DNA of 64,000 bases, taken from assembly GCA_905182575.1 (NCBI GenBank), contig CAJJCA010000002.1:1-64000 (forward strand), given 5' to 3'. Below are positions 48,888 through 58,141 of this stretch, piece by piece; the stretch's first letter is position 1; every line of letters begins with the position of its first letter. The notes beneath the pieces were generated by a model. It was not told the origin of the DNA. It made no database searches and worked only from the letters and a program-made list of their open reading frames with translations. A program made the position numbers and the translations under genes. Source of the DNA: an uncultured Flavobacteriaceae bacterium. GTDB taxonomy: Bacteria; Bacteroidota; Bacteroidia; Flavobacteriales; Flavobacteriaceae.

Positions 48888-49760
48888 ATGGTGAAGAAGT
48901 ATAGAAAAACAAGACCTTGGATTCAAAAGTTGTTGAACCGCTACCGTTTGGTAGTCATCAACGAAAAAACTTTTGAAGAACGCTTTTATTTTAGACTTTC
49001 TAGACTCAACATTATTATTGTTGTTTTTCTATTTATTTCCCTAATAACCACCGCTGCCATTTTGTCCATCGCTTATTCCCCCCTTAAAGAATTTATTCCA
49101 GGCTATACCTCAACAAAGCTCAGAAAAGACGCCGTAGAAAACAGTTTTGCATTGGACTCGATCTCGCGTCTTTTTCAGAAACAAGACAACTATATAAAGT
49201 CAATTAAAAGAGCATTGATGGGAGACACTGAGTGGGATAGTGTCTCAAAAATAAAATATAATCCAACCCCAACCAATCAGCCGATAAATTTGCCAGAAAC
49301 AGTAGCAGTAGACTCCATTCTCAGGGCCGAAGTTTTGCAAGAGGACAAATATAATGTTGTTGAAAACCCCAACGGAAACGTAAAATTTCTTTTATACCCT
49401 CCCGCCAAGGGTCCAATTTCTCAGGGATATAATCCTGAATTAAAACATTTTGCGATAGATGTAGTGTTAGAAAAAAACACGCCGATAAAATCTGTTGCAG
49501 AAGGAACCGTTATTTTTTCCGAATGGTCAGCTGAAACCGGTTATGTCATCATCGTGGAGCACGCTCACGATCTTTTAACAGTCTACAAGCACAATTCTTC
49601 TTTAAACAAAGAACAGGGCGACATCGTAAGTGCTGGCGAAGTAATTGCCGCCGCCGGGAATACCGGAGAACTTTCTACAGGCTGGCATTTGCATTTTGAA
49701 TTGTGGGCGAACGGATATCCTATGGATCCAACAAATTTTATTGATTTTTCAGAAGAATAA
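48888..49760 (+). CDS. Membrane-anchored M23 (LytM-like) endopeptidase
   Basis: This 290-residue protein has a short cytoplasmic N-terminus rich in K/R, a membrane helix (LNIIIVVFLFISLITTAAIL), a helical linker, and a C-terminal M23 domain: HFAIDVVLEKNTPIKSVAEG with zinc ligands H and D, GYVIIVEHAHDLLTVYKHNS and the second motif GWHLHFELWANG (HxH). It should cut peptide cross-links in peptidoglycan from the periplasmic side, as for cell-separation factors. The GH3 gene starts 3 bp after its stop. Confidence 0.93.
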   Translation: MVKKYRKTRPWIQKLLNRYRLVVINEKTFEERFYFRLSRLNIIIVVFLFISLITTAAILSIAYSPLKEFIPGYTSTKLRKDAVENSFALDSISRLFQKQDNYIKSIKRALMGDTEWDSVSKIKYNPTPTNQPINLPETVAVDSILRAEVLQEDKYNVVENPNGNVKFLLYPPAKGPISQGYNPELKHFAIDVVLEKNTPIKSVAEGTVIFSEWSAETGYVIIVEHAHDLLTVYKHNSSLNKEQGDIVSAGEVIAAAGNTGELSTGWHLHFELWANGYPMDPTNFIDFSEE

Positions 49761-49762
49761 AA

Positions 49763-51239
49763 ATGAAATCTACAGGAGCAAAAATTTTCGCTGCGGCCAT
49801 CCATCTTAAGAACAAAGCATGGATTTCGGACCCCTTGAAATATCAAAAAAAAACATTTAGTAATCTCATCAAAAAGCCAAAAACACGTCTTTTGGAAAAG
49901 ATCATTTTTTCGAAAATATTTCTAATTATGAAGACTTTAAAGAAGAAATATTAATCTATGAAGGACTGAGGCCTTATGTTGATAAAATGCTAGAAGGAAA
50001 TTCGGATGTCTTGTGGCCTGGAAAACCACTCTATTATGCCAAAACCAGCGGAACCACCTCTGGGGTAAAACACATTCCCATCAGCAAGGAATCCATGCCT
50101 GCTCATATTCAAGCGGCGAGAGATGCCTTGTTAAATTATATTCATCAAACCGGGAACACGGATTTTGTTAAAGGCAAACAAATTTTTCTTCAAGGAAGTC
50201 CAATCTTAGACAAAAAAGGAGACAGCACATTTGGAAGATTGTCAGGAATCGTTGCACATTATGTACCCAAATATTTACAGAAAAGCAGAATGCCCTCTTG
50301 GGACACTAACTGCATTGAGGATTGGGAAACAAAAGTAGATGCAGTTGTTGAGGAAACAATAGCTGAAAACATGACCCTCATCGCAGGGATTCCTTCTTGG
50401 GTACAAATGTATTTTGAGAAATTGATTGAAAAATCAATAAAAGCCTGTAGGAGAATTATTCAAAAACTTTTCTTTATTTGTTTATGGCGGTGTTAACTAT
50501 GAACCCTATCGGCCACTATTTGAAGAACTTATCGGAAAAAAGGTAGACAGCATTGAGTTATTCCCAGCTTCAGAAGGCTTTTTCGCCTATCAAGATCAGC
50601 AAAACAACAAGGGCCTTTTGCTTCTCGTCAACCATGGAATTTTTTATGAATTCATTCGAAGCAGCACACTTCTCTGAAGAAAACCCTAAAAGAATTTCTT
50701 TGGAAGAGGTGAAGCTAGATGTTAATTATGTTTTGATCATTACCACCACTGCAGGACTTTGGGCATACAACATTGGCGACACAGTTAAATTTGTCTCCCT
50801 AACTCCCTATAGAATTGTGGTAACAGGAAGAATTAAGCATTTTATTTCTGCATTTGGAGAACACGTTATCGGTAAAGAAGTTGAAACGGCAATGGAAAAA
50901 GTTTGCCTTGGCACATCAATTCAAGTCAAAGAATTCACCGTTGCTCCTCAGATAAAACCCGAGAATGGTTTGCCCTATCACGAATGGTTTGTTGATTTTG
51001 TGAACCCACCCAAAGACTTCAATAAATTTGCAGAAGACTTAGACACCGAAATGCAGATCCAAAACGTCTATTATGAAGATTTGATTAAAGGAAAAGTATT
51101 AAAACAACTGGTAGTAACTCAGGTAGCAAGTGGAGGTTTTCAAACCTACATGAAAAGCATCGGCAAACTGGGAGGGCAAAACAAGATTCCAAGATTGTCT
51201 GACGACAGAAAGATTTGCAATCAATTGCCTTTAAAATAG
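49763..51239 (+). CDS. GH3-family acyl-adenylate-forming protein, three frame changes
   Basis: Segments in different frames rebuild one ATP-binding protein of the GH3 (jasmonate/auxin amide synthetase-like) family. The start is MKSTGAKIFAAAIHLKNKAW, then after one missing A near 49870 SFGKDHFFENISNYEDFKEE, then LYYAKTSGTTSGVKHIPISK (ATP-binding TSGTTSG loop), IAGIPSWVQMYFEKLIEK, NFSLFVYGGVNYEPYRP, SIELFPASEGFFAYQDQQNN and LIITTTAGLWAYNIGDTVKF. The other shifts are near 50440 and 50659. The length is about 490 residues. Bacterial members are thought to activate carboxylates for amide formation; substrates are unknown. Confidence 0.87.
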
Positions 51240-51245
51240 GAGCTT

Positions 51246-51771
51246 ATGTATAAAAAAACTTCTCATAAAAAAAGGTACCAAAGAACGTTTTCATTTTTAA
51301 AAACACATATTTCTAAAGAATCTAAAATCTTAGATTTGGGCGTTGAAAACCCGTTCTCTGATTTCCTTAAAAGCGAAGGGTTTAAGATTGAAAACACCAA
51401 TGGAGAGGATTTGGACGAAGACCTTTCGGCGGTTCTAGACTACTGACGCAGCAGTAATTACGGCTTTCGAAATCTTAGAGCACTTGTTATCGCCCTACGT
51501 GCTTTTAAAAGAAATTAAAGCTAAAAAATTATTGATAAGCGTTCCTTTAAAATTGTGGTTTTCTCCCGCTTACAGAAGCTCAACGGATTTGAGAGACAGA
51601 CACTACCATGAGTTTGAATCTTGGCAATTGGATTGGCTTTTAGAAAAAACAGGCTGGACAATTATTGCCTCTGACAAATGGACCAACCCAACAAAAAAAA
51701 TTGGATTCAGAACGCTGTTTAGGTTTTTTGTGCCCAGGTACTACATTGTTTACGCGGAAAAAAGAGATTAG
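51246..51771 (+). CDS. Methyltransferase-domain protein, one frame change
   Basis: The first part reads FSFLKTHISKESKILDLGVE then NPFSDFLKSEGFKIENT, a short SAM-binding-like motif (LDLGVENPFSDFL), followed after a base change near 51441 by TDAAVITAFEILEHLLSPYV and LLISVPLKLWFSPAYRSS, the post-motif region with EILEHL. The overall length, about 175 residues, is short. It starts 6 bp after GH3 and ends 6 bp before the glycosyltransferase, so the three form one operon. Substrate unknown. Confidence 0.8.
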
Positions 51772-51777
51772 ATTATT

Positions 51778-52632
51778 TTGAAATTTTACGTCATCATACC
51801 GGCGCATAACGAAGAAGAAAACATCGGTTTGACTTTAGATTCGCTTGCGGGTCAAACCGTAATTCCGGATCAACTGATTGTTGTTAACGACAACTCTTCA
51901 GACAACACGAAAATGATCGTTGAAACCTTTGTCCAAAAACATTCTTGGATCAGACTTATTAATAAACAATCAACAGACAAACACCTCCCAGGAGCAAAAA
52001 TAATAGATGCTTTCAAGACAGGCTATGAGGAATTAGACGAGCACTTTGATGTAATCTGTAAGTTTGATGCCGACATGGTTTTTGAGTCTAATTATTTAGA
52101 AAAATTAGCAAAACATTTTAAAACAAACCCTAAGCTCGGAATGGCGGCAGGCTTCTGTTATATTAAAAAAAATAACGCTTGGGTTTTAGAAAACCTCACC
52201 CAAAAAGATCACATAAGAGGGGCCTTAAAAGCTTATAAAAAAGAATGTTTTTTGCAAATAGGTAAATTAAGATCATCCATCGGCTGGGACACCATTGATG
52301 AATTGTTGGCACAATACTATCAATGGGATATTTTAACCGATGAAACATTAAAGGTAAAGCACCTCAAACCAACGGGGCAAAATTATAGCGCAGGCGCTCA
52401 ACTTTTGCAGGGAGTCGCGACTTACCGCATGCGATTGGGCTTGGTATTGACCCTTATCATTGGTTTTAAAATGGCAATTAAGAAAAGAAAACCATTACTT
52501 TTTTTAGACTTTATCAAAGGATATTTTAAGGCCAAAAAAGAAGAACAAACCTATTTAGTTGATCCAAAACAAGGAAAATTTATAAGAGATTTGAGATGGA
52601 ATGGTATTTTAAAAAAGATTAAACTTAATTAA
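51778..52632 (+). CDS. Family 2 glycosyltransferase
   Basis: About 284 residues from a TTG start (KFYVIIPAHNEEENIGLTLD). It has the GT-A fold landmarks LIVVNDNSSDNTKMIVETFV, CKFDADMVFESNYLEKLAKH (DxD motif as DAD) and GWDTIDELLAQYYQWDILTD. It lacks a long C-terminal membrane region, so it is probably a soluble or peripheral enzyme. Together with the methyltransferase and GH3 it may modify a lipid or polysaccharide. It is separated from purD by 37 bp. Confidence 0.87.
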   Translation: MKFYVIIPAHNEEENIGLTLDSLAGQTVIPDQLIVVNDNSSDNTKMIVETFVQKHSWIRLINKQSTDKHLPGAKIIDAFKTGYEELDEHFDVICKFDADMVFESNYLEKLAKHFKTNPKLGMAAGFCYIKKNNAWVLENLTQKDHIRGALKAYKKECFLQIGKLRSSIGWDTIDELLAQYYQWDILTDETLKVKHLKPTGQNYSAGAQLLQGVATYRMRLGLVLTLIIGFKMAIKKRKPLLFLDFIKGYFKAKKEEQTYLVDPKQGKFIRDLRWNGILKKIKLN

Positions 52633-52669
52633 GAAATCACTTGATTATCTTTACACCAAAGGCAAAAGA

Positions 52670-53942
52670 ATGAATGTATTAGTATTAGGAAGTGGAGGTC
52701 GAGAACACACTTTTTGTTGGAAACTTGCACAAAGTAAAATTGTAGAAGGGCTTTATGCTGCTCCGGGGAACGCGGGAACTGCATTAATAGCAAACAACCT
52801 AGACTTTGGGGTCAATGATTTTGCCGCAGTCAAAAAAGCGGCACTGTTACACAACATCGATTTGGTTGTTGTCGGCCCTGAAGATCCGCTTGTGAATGGA
52901 ATTCATGATTTCTTTTTAGACGATATCAAACTAAAACACATACCCGTTATAGGTCCTCAAAAACTCGCTGCAACCCTCGAAGGAAGTAAAGAATTTGCTA
53001 AAGAGTTCATGATGCGCCATAACATCCCGACGGCAAAATACGGAAGTTTTTCTCCCGAAAACATTGAAGAAGGCTATCAGTTTTTAGATCAACTTTCCCC
53101 TCCTTATGTTTTAAAGGCTGACGGTTTGGCCGCAGGAAAAGGCGTTCTCATTATTGAAGATCTTTTGGAAGCAAAAAAGGAATTGTCTAATATGTTGTTG
53201 GACAAAAAATTTGGAGCAGCATCTGCCAAGGTTGTGATCGAAGAGTTTTTGACAGGAATAGAGCTTTCTTGCTTTGTTTTAACAGACGGAAAATCATTTG
53301 TCACCTTTCCGATGGCCAAAGATTACAAACGAATAGGAGAGGGAGATACGGGACTCAACACAGGCGGTATGGGAGCGGTTTCACCCGTTCCGTTTGCCGA
53401 CGAAGCTTTTACAGAAAAAATCCATCAACAAGTTGTTGTTCCAACAATTAATGGATTAGCAAAGGATAACATTCCTTATGTTGGATTTGTTTTTATAGGT
53501 TTAATCAAAATCGGAGAAGACCCTTTTGTCATTGAATACAATGTTAGAATGGGAGATCCAGAAACAGAAGTTGTTTTACCTAGAATAAAAAACGATTTTG
53601 GAGAAATACTTATGGCCGTTGGAGCGCAAAGGCTGTCTGAAATTAAGTTGGAAATTGACACTCGTGCAGTGACAACAGTAGTGGCCGTCTCTGGAGGATA
53701 TCCTGAGGATTACCAAAAGGGTAAGGTCATTTTAGGGCTGGATCGAGTTGAAGAAAGTCAAGTTTTTCATGCGGGCACAATTAATGACGCTCATGAAATA
53801 AAGACCAATGGTGGACGTGTTTTGGCCGTAACTTCTTTTGGTAAAAACCACCAAGAAGCGATCGATCAATCGTTTAGTCAACTAGAAAAAATTCAGTAGT
53901 GAGGGAATTTATTACAGAAAAGACATAGGTTTTGACCTATAG
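52670..53942 (+). CDS. purD: Phosphoribosylamine--glycine ligase, one frame change near the C-terminus
   Basis: This ATP-grasp enzyme makes GAR in purine synthesis. Motifs: MNVLVLGSGGREHTFCWKLA, VVVGPEDPLVNGIHDFFLDD, LKADGLAAGKGVLIIEDLLE and VEFNVRMGDPETE-type IEYNVRMGDPETEVVLPRIK. An apparent stop at 53897-53899 cuts the last piece; a one-base change restores SEGIYYRKDIGFDL and a stop at 53940-53942, the family's usual tail. Length then is about 423 residues. It is convergent with the DUF6341 gene, with ends overlapping by 6 bp. Confidence 0.94.
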
Positions 53943-54170
53943 AAAAGAATGTGCAGAAGTGTCTTTGTCTTCTTCTTCGTTCTTATCGAAAGATCTAAGT
54001 TGAAGGATCCAGTAAACTCCAGCAGCAAGGCCAATTGCCATGAAAAACCAACTCATAAAATTTGCGGCCCACCAGCTCTGTAGCTCGATATCGGTAAGAA
54101 TATTATAAGGAACTAACAGTAATTCTTCGAATAGTCTGGCTATGGCTTCAAAAAAATTTTTCATCAACAA
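53937..54170 (-). CDS. DUF6341 family small membrane protein
   Basis: This 77-residue protein has an amphipathic N-terminus (MKNFFEAIARLFEELLLVPY), a tryptophan-rich segment ELQSWWAANFMSWFFMAIGL and a membrane helix, then an acidic tail. In related flavobacteria it accompanies purD and a DUF6427 gene. Function unknown. A -7 box lies at 54187-54194, divergent to the DUF6427 gene. Confidence 0.8.
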   Translation of the reverse strand: MLMKNFFEAIARLFEELLLVPYNILTDIELQSWWAANFMSWFFMAIGLAAGVYWILQLRSFDKNEEEDKDTSAHSFL

Positions 54171-54186
54171 GGGTTTATTTATATTG

Positions 54187-54194
54187 CAAAAATA
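54187..54194 (-). promoter_or_regulatory. -7 box (TATTTTTG) for the DUF6341 gene
   Basis: Plus-strand CAAAAATA reads TATTTTTG on the reverse strand, 16 bp before the start of the DUF6341 gene. Confidence 0.5.
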
Positions 54195-54206
54195 ACAAAA
54201 AGGAAC

Positions 54207-55133
54207 ATGATTGCCAATCTTTTTAAAAAATCTAACTATCTAAATTATTTTATCTCAGGACTTCTGATTTTATTAGGATCTTTTTTGAATCAATTTGAAG
54301 CGGTTAGTGCGGAAGGAAGTCTTTCTCAAACGTACGCCTCAATAATTATTTTTCTAATTGCTTTTTCAGTCATGATTTTCATGGATATTTATCTTAAGCA
54401 ACAGAATTTTTTTAAAAAAAGTAGTGATTATAAAATGTTTTATGCACTACTCTTTATCGCAATTCCAAGGTATTAAAATCAACCTTTATATTCTTTTAGC
54501 CCCTTTTCTATTATTTTTTTCGATCTATAACATGAACCTATCTTTTGCCTCAAAAACCAATTTTAAACCTTTTTTTGACACAGGTCTTTTTATTGCTTTT
54601 ACCACATTACTTTATCCTTTTAATGCGCTATTCTTCATCATCCCTTTTCTGTTAATGCTTAACCAGCAATGGAAATCAACTTAAAAGATTGTTTTTGCTA
54701 TTTCTACCACCATTGGTTATTGCTTTTATTGCTTATCCTATTTTCAGCATTTTAGAAATCGACAGGATTCAAGAGGATTTAAGAAAATGGACTTGGGAAT
54801 TAAAACCATTTGATCTACCTCTGGGAACACAATTTTTTTGGTACGTAACCATTGGATTTGGCCTGTTGATGTTAATCGTTGATTTATCTGAAGGGGAAAG
54901 ATCTTTTTGGGTATCAAAAGCAAAATCACTCATGGATAATTCTGTTTTTTTTAATTGTTCTTTTTATGATTTACGGGACAAATAACTCAACGCTGTTATT
55001 CTATCTTCTATTTCCAATCTCCATTTTTGTCGGTAGAGTTACTCATAGGATGAAGAGTGATTTTTCAAGAAATATTCTACCAACGCTCATCATCTTCGGA
55101 ATTTTACTTTTAAAATTCCCACTTTTTAATTGA
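54207..55133 (+). CDS. DUF6427 family polytopic membrane protein, three frame changes
   Basis: Four pieces in different frames form one 300-residue membrane protein: MIANLFKKSNYLNYFISGLL with the first helices, INLYILLAPFLLFFSIYNMN, LFLLFLPPLVIAFIAYPIFS with GTQFFWYVTIGFGLLMLIVD, and finally STLLFYLLFPISIFVGRVTH, HRMKSDFSRNILPTLIIFGI. Together about eight helices. The breaks are near 54462, 54678 and 54930. It is thought to be an uncharacterised inner-membrane protein; the position next to DUF6341 and purD is conserved in my memory of related genomes. Function unknown. Confidence 0.78.
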
Positions 55134-55144
55134 TCTCCAAATCG

Positions 55145-55152
55145 TATCTTTG
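55145..55152 (+). promoter_or_regulatory. -7 box (TATCTTTG) for the DUF4254 gene
   Basis: TATCTTTG lies 41 bp before the ATG at 55194, leaving a leader of about 35 nt. Confidence 0.55.
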
Positions 55153-55193
55153 AAAAAACAATGAGAAAATAGCCAAAAAACATATTCATACGA

Positions 55194-55766
55194 ATGAATG
55201 ATAATAAAATAAGTAAAACTTTAATACGGATTTTTAAGGAAAGTATTGACAAGTATCACTTGCTTGACACTGTTGATCAGCCTTTTAGCAACCCCTACCC
55301 GTCGGGCACCGTAGCACATCTACTATACAGAAAAAACTGGATTGATACTGTTCAGTGGCATTTTGAAGATTTGATTAGAGACCCTGAAATTGAACCAGTT
55401 TCTGGAATGCAACTCAAAAGAAAGATTGATGCTTCCAACCAAGACAGAACGGATATGGTTGAATACATAGACAGTTTTTTCTTAGATAAACACAAAAAAG
55501 TCAATGCACTTGAAAATGCTACGATAAATTCAGAAAGTCCAGCCTGGGCCATTGATCGCTTGTCAATTTTAGAGTTGAAAATCTATCACATGGAAGAGGA
55601 GGTCAATCGCGAAAGCGCCTCTGCAGCTCACAAAGAGAGCTGCAATATTAAATTAAGTATTCTGCTGGACCAACGCATAGACTTGTGCGGTGCAATTGAT
55701 CAGCTTTTGGAAGACATTGCTGGGGCAAAAATACATGAAAGTTTACAAACAAATGAAAATGTATAA
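55194..55766 (+). CDS. DUF4254 family protein
   Basis: This 190-residue helical protein begins MNDNKISKTLIRIFKESIDK and contains the family's LLYRKNWIDTVQWHFEDLIR and NQDRTDMVEYIDSFFL, with late YHMEEEVNRESASAAHKESC. The family is often next to glycosyltransferase family 9 genes in Bacteroidota, as it is here, which suggests a role in lipopolysaccharide assembly. No catalytic motif is visible. Function unproven. Confidence 0.82.
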   Translation: MNDNKISKTLIRIFKESIDKYHLLDTVDQPFSNPYPSGTVAHLLYRKNWIDTVQWHFEDLIRDPEIEPVSGMQLKRKIDASNQDRTDMVEYIDSFFLDKHKKVNALENATINSESPAWAIDRLSILELKIYHMEEEVNRESASAAHKESCNIKLSILLDQRIDLCGAIDQLLEDIAGAKIHESLQTNENV

Positions 55767-55815
55767 TGATGATTCTTTGAATCCGGTCTTGTATAAAGAC
55801 AAATCATAGAACCAA

Positions 55816-56848
55816 ATGAAGAATCCGCATCACTTGTTGCTAATTCGTTTTTCGGCGCTAGGCGATGTGGCGATGCTGGTTCCTGTGATCCGTTGCCTCT
55901 ATCAAACGTATCCCGGTTTAATAATCACTTTCCTCGGGAGGCCTTTTACAAAATCATTATTTAGAGAGTTTGAAAACTTCAATTTTCACCCAGTAGATTT
56001 TGGTGAAAAGCACAAGGGAATCAAAGGGTTGTGGCTCCTTTTTAAGGAACTTAAAACCATTCCGTTTTCTGGAATAGCAGATTTACATTCGGTTTTGAGA
56101 ACTCATTTATTGTCTTTGTTTTTTAAATTAACTTTTTTTAAAGTAAAAAAAATTGATAAAGGCCGTCGGGAGAAACGCTTATTGACTAGAAGTTCAAACA
56201 AGAAATTTCAACCCCTGACGCCAACAATCTATCGTTATACAGACGTCTTTAAGGAAGCTTGGTTTTCCAGTTGAATTAGATTCTCATGAGTTTTCATTTA
56301 AAAGAGAATTCCCCAAAAGCATTCTAACACATTTTGAAGCCAAAAATAAAAAATGGATCGGGATCGCTCCTTTTACTTCCTTTCAAGGTAAAATGTACCC
56401 TTTGGATCAAATGCAGCAAGTGATTGCTTCCCTTGAAAAGGAATTTCAAATTTTTTTATTTGGTGCTGGAGCGATCGAAAAAGAGCGATTAGAGGTTTGG
56501 GAGAGGTCTTATGAAAACGTTTATTCTACTGCTGGACGTATTTCTTTTGAAGACCAGCTCGACCTTATGCCACATTTGGATTTAATGATTTCTATGGATT
56601 CTGCCAATGGTCACTTGGCGGCAAATTATGGAACTCCAGTGCTAACTTTGTGGGGGCTTACACATCCTTTTTGTGGTTTTTCTCCGTTCAATCAACCCGC
56701 AACAAATGCCTTGCTTTTGGACAGAAAAAAATACCCCAAAATCCCAACTTCTGTTTTCGGGAATAAAATCCCAAAAGGATATGAAGAGGCTTTTAGGTCA
56801 TTAACTCCTTTGACCGTAATTGAAAAAACTTTAGAAATTATTAATTAG
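55816..56848 (+). CDS. Glycosyltransferase family 9 (heptosyltransferase-like), one frame change
   Basis: The N-terminal half begins MKNPHHLLLIRFSALGDVAM and shows the GT9 loop RFSALGDVAMLVPVIRCLY. A shift near 56255 (one extra G in TTTAAGGAAGCTTGG) breaks the joint KKLGFPVELDSHEFSFKREF. The second half has IGIAPFTSFQGKMYPLDQMQ, then ADL-type DLMISMDSANGHLAANYGTP and VLTLWGLTHPFCGFSPF, the donor-binding part. GT9 enzymes add heptose or other sugars to the LPS core. About 344 residues. Follows the DUF4254 gene. Confidence 0.88.
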
Positions 56849-56857
56849 TTTTAAAAA

Positions 56858-57901
56858 CTAGACGTCGTCGTAATCTACTTTAAGGTGTGAACTGCTAATG
56901 TGAGCTTGACAAGTCAGAATCAATCCTTCTTCTATTTCTTCGTCAGTTAAAACCTGATTGTTATCCATTGTGACAGTTCCTTCCTTAATTCTAGCAATAC
57001 AACTGCTACAAACACCTCCTTGACAAGAATAGGGGACGTCAATTTTGTTCTGAAGGGCAACGTCTAAAACACTTTTCCCCTTCGCGTTTTCAAACGTATA
57101 GGATTCTTCATCGTAAATAATTTCTAATGACGCTTTTCCTGAATTGCTTTCGACAGCTGCAACCTCTTTTTTTTCAGAAGCAGTAAATAATTCAAAATGA
57201 ATTTTTTCTTTTAAAACAGCTTTTTCGACGAGCGTATCAGAAACAGTATTGATCATTTGTTTAGGACCGCAGAGGTAAAAATGATCGACGGGCTTATCAT
57301 AGTTGTTTAAAAAGTTTTTCACCACCGGGGCTTCGATTCGTCCAAAAAAGCTGTTTTCTTCGTTTGATTGACTGAAAACCCAAGTGACTTTGAATCGTGA
57401 TTCGCACGTTTTTTCTAGCTCCTTAAGTTCGTTAAGAAACATGGTGTCTTCAGGAGTTTTGTTTCCATAGACCAAAGAAAATTCATTCTCAGGATGACTT
57501 GAAAGCACTGTTTTAATCATTGACATGATTGGCGTAATACCACTTCCGGCAGCAAAAGCAACTATTTTTTCTGAAGCGCCATTAGGATCATATAAAAACC
57601 GGCCTTGCGGAGAACCGACTAAGACGCTATCTTTAATCTGAAGCACGTTATTGGCAAAAGAAGAAAAGACCCCTTCTGGAATTTGTTTGATCCCGACTTG
57701 AAGCGCTTCGTTCGGCATGCTACAGATTGAATAAGACCGCCTAACTTTTTGGTCGTTAACCACCGCTTCAAGGGTAAGGTATTGGCCTGATTTGAAACTA
57801 AATTTTTCTTTTTTATCAGAAGGAACCTCAAATGATAAGATAACTGAATTTGAGGTATTTTGTTCAATATTTGAAATGACCAATGAAAAGAAGTCTGACA
57901 T
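56858..57901 (-). CDS. PaaE-like ferredoxin reductase (FAD/NAD + 2Fe-2S)
   Basis: This intact 347-residue protein has an N-terminal FAD-binding domain (FSFKSGQYLTLEAVVNDQKV, then RRSYSICSMPNEALQVGIKQ), a NAD-binding region (IVAFAAGSGITPIMSMIKTV, HFYLCGPKQMINTVSDTLVE) and a C-terminal plant-type 2Fe-2S domain with the cluster cysteines in VPYSCQGGVCSSCIARIKEG and ILTCQAH. This order is that of PaaE and related phenylacetyl-CoA epoxidase or hydroxylase reductases. The oxygenase partner is not in the window. A promoter (CAAAGATA at 57937-57944, reverse TATCTTTG) lies upstream. Confidence 0.9.
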   Translation of the reverse strand: MSDFFSLVISNIEQNTSNSVILSFEVPSDKKEKFSFKSGQYLTLEAVVNDQKVRRSYSICSMPNEALQVGIKQIPEGVFSSFANNVLQIKDSVLVGSPQGRFLYDPNGASEKIVAFAAGSGITPIMSMIKTVLSSHPENEFSLVYGNKTPEDTMFLNELKELEKTCESRFKVTWVFSQSNEENSFFGRIEAPVVKNFLNNYDKPVDHFYLCGPKQMINTVSDTLVEKAVLKEKIHFELFTASEKKEVAAVESNSGKASLEIIYDEESYTFENAKGKSVLDVALQNKIDVPYSCQGGVCSSCIARIKEGTVTMDNNQVLTDEEIEEGLILTCQAHISSSHLKVDYDDV

Positions 57902-57936
57902 GTGTTTTTAGTTTAAATTTTAAGCTTATTTATTAC

Positions 57937-57944
57937 AAAGATAT
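57937..57944 (-). promoter_or_regulatory. -7 box (TATCTTTG) for the reductase gene
   Basis: TATCTTTG on the reverse strand, 35 bp upstream of the start. Confidence 0.55.
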
Positions 57945-58141
57945 TTTAAAAACACTGGATGACAACAATAAAATTTTGGAGATTTAGCACAAATTTTGTT
58001 CAAACATTTAAATTTATGGGTGTTATTTACTACAGTGAGGAATGCCTTGTAAAAACCATTAAAGGATTGAGAATAATATTTTATTCATCAATCACATACT
58101 AAAACCCTTGTTTATCAGTTATTACAATTAAACTTTCCTAC

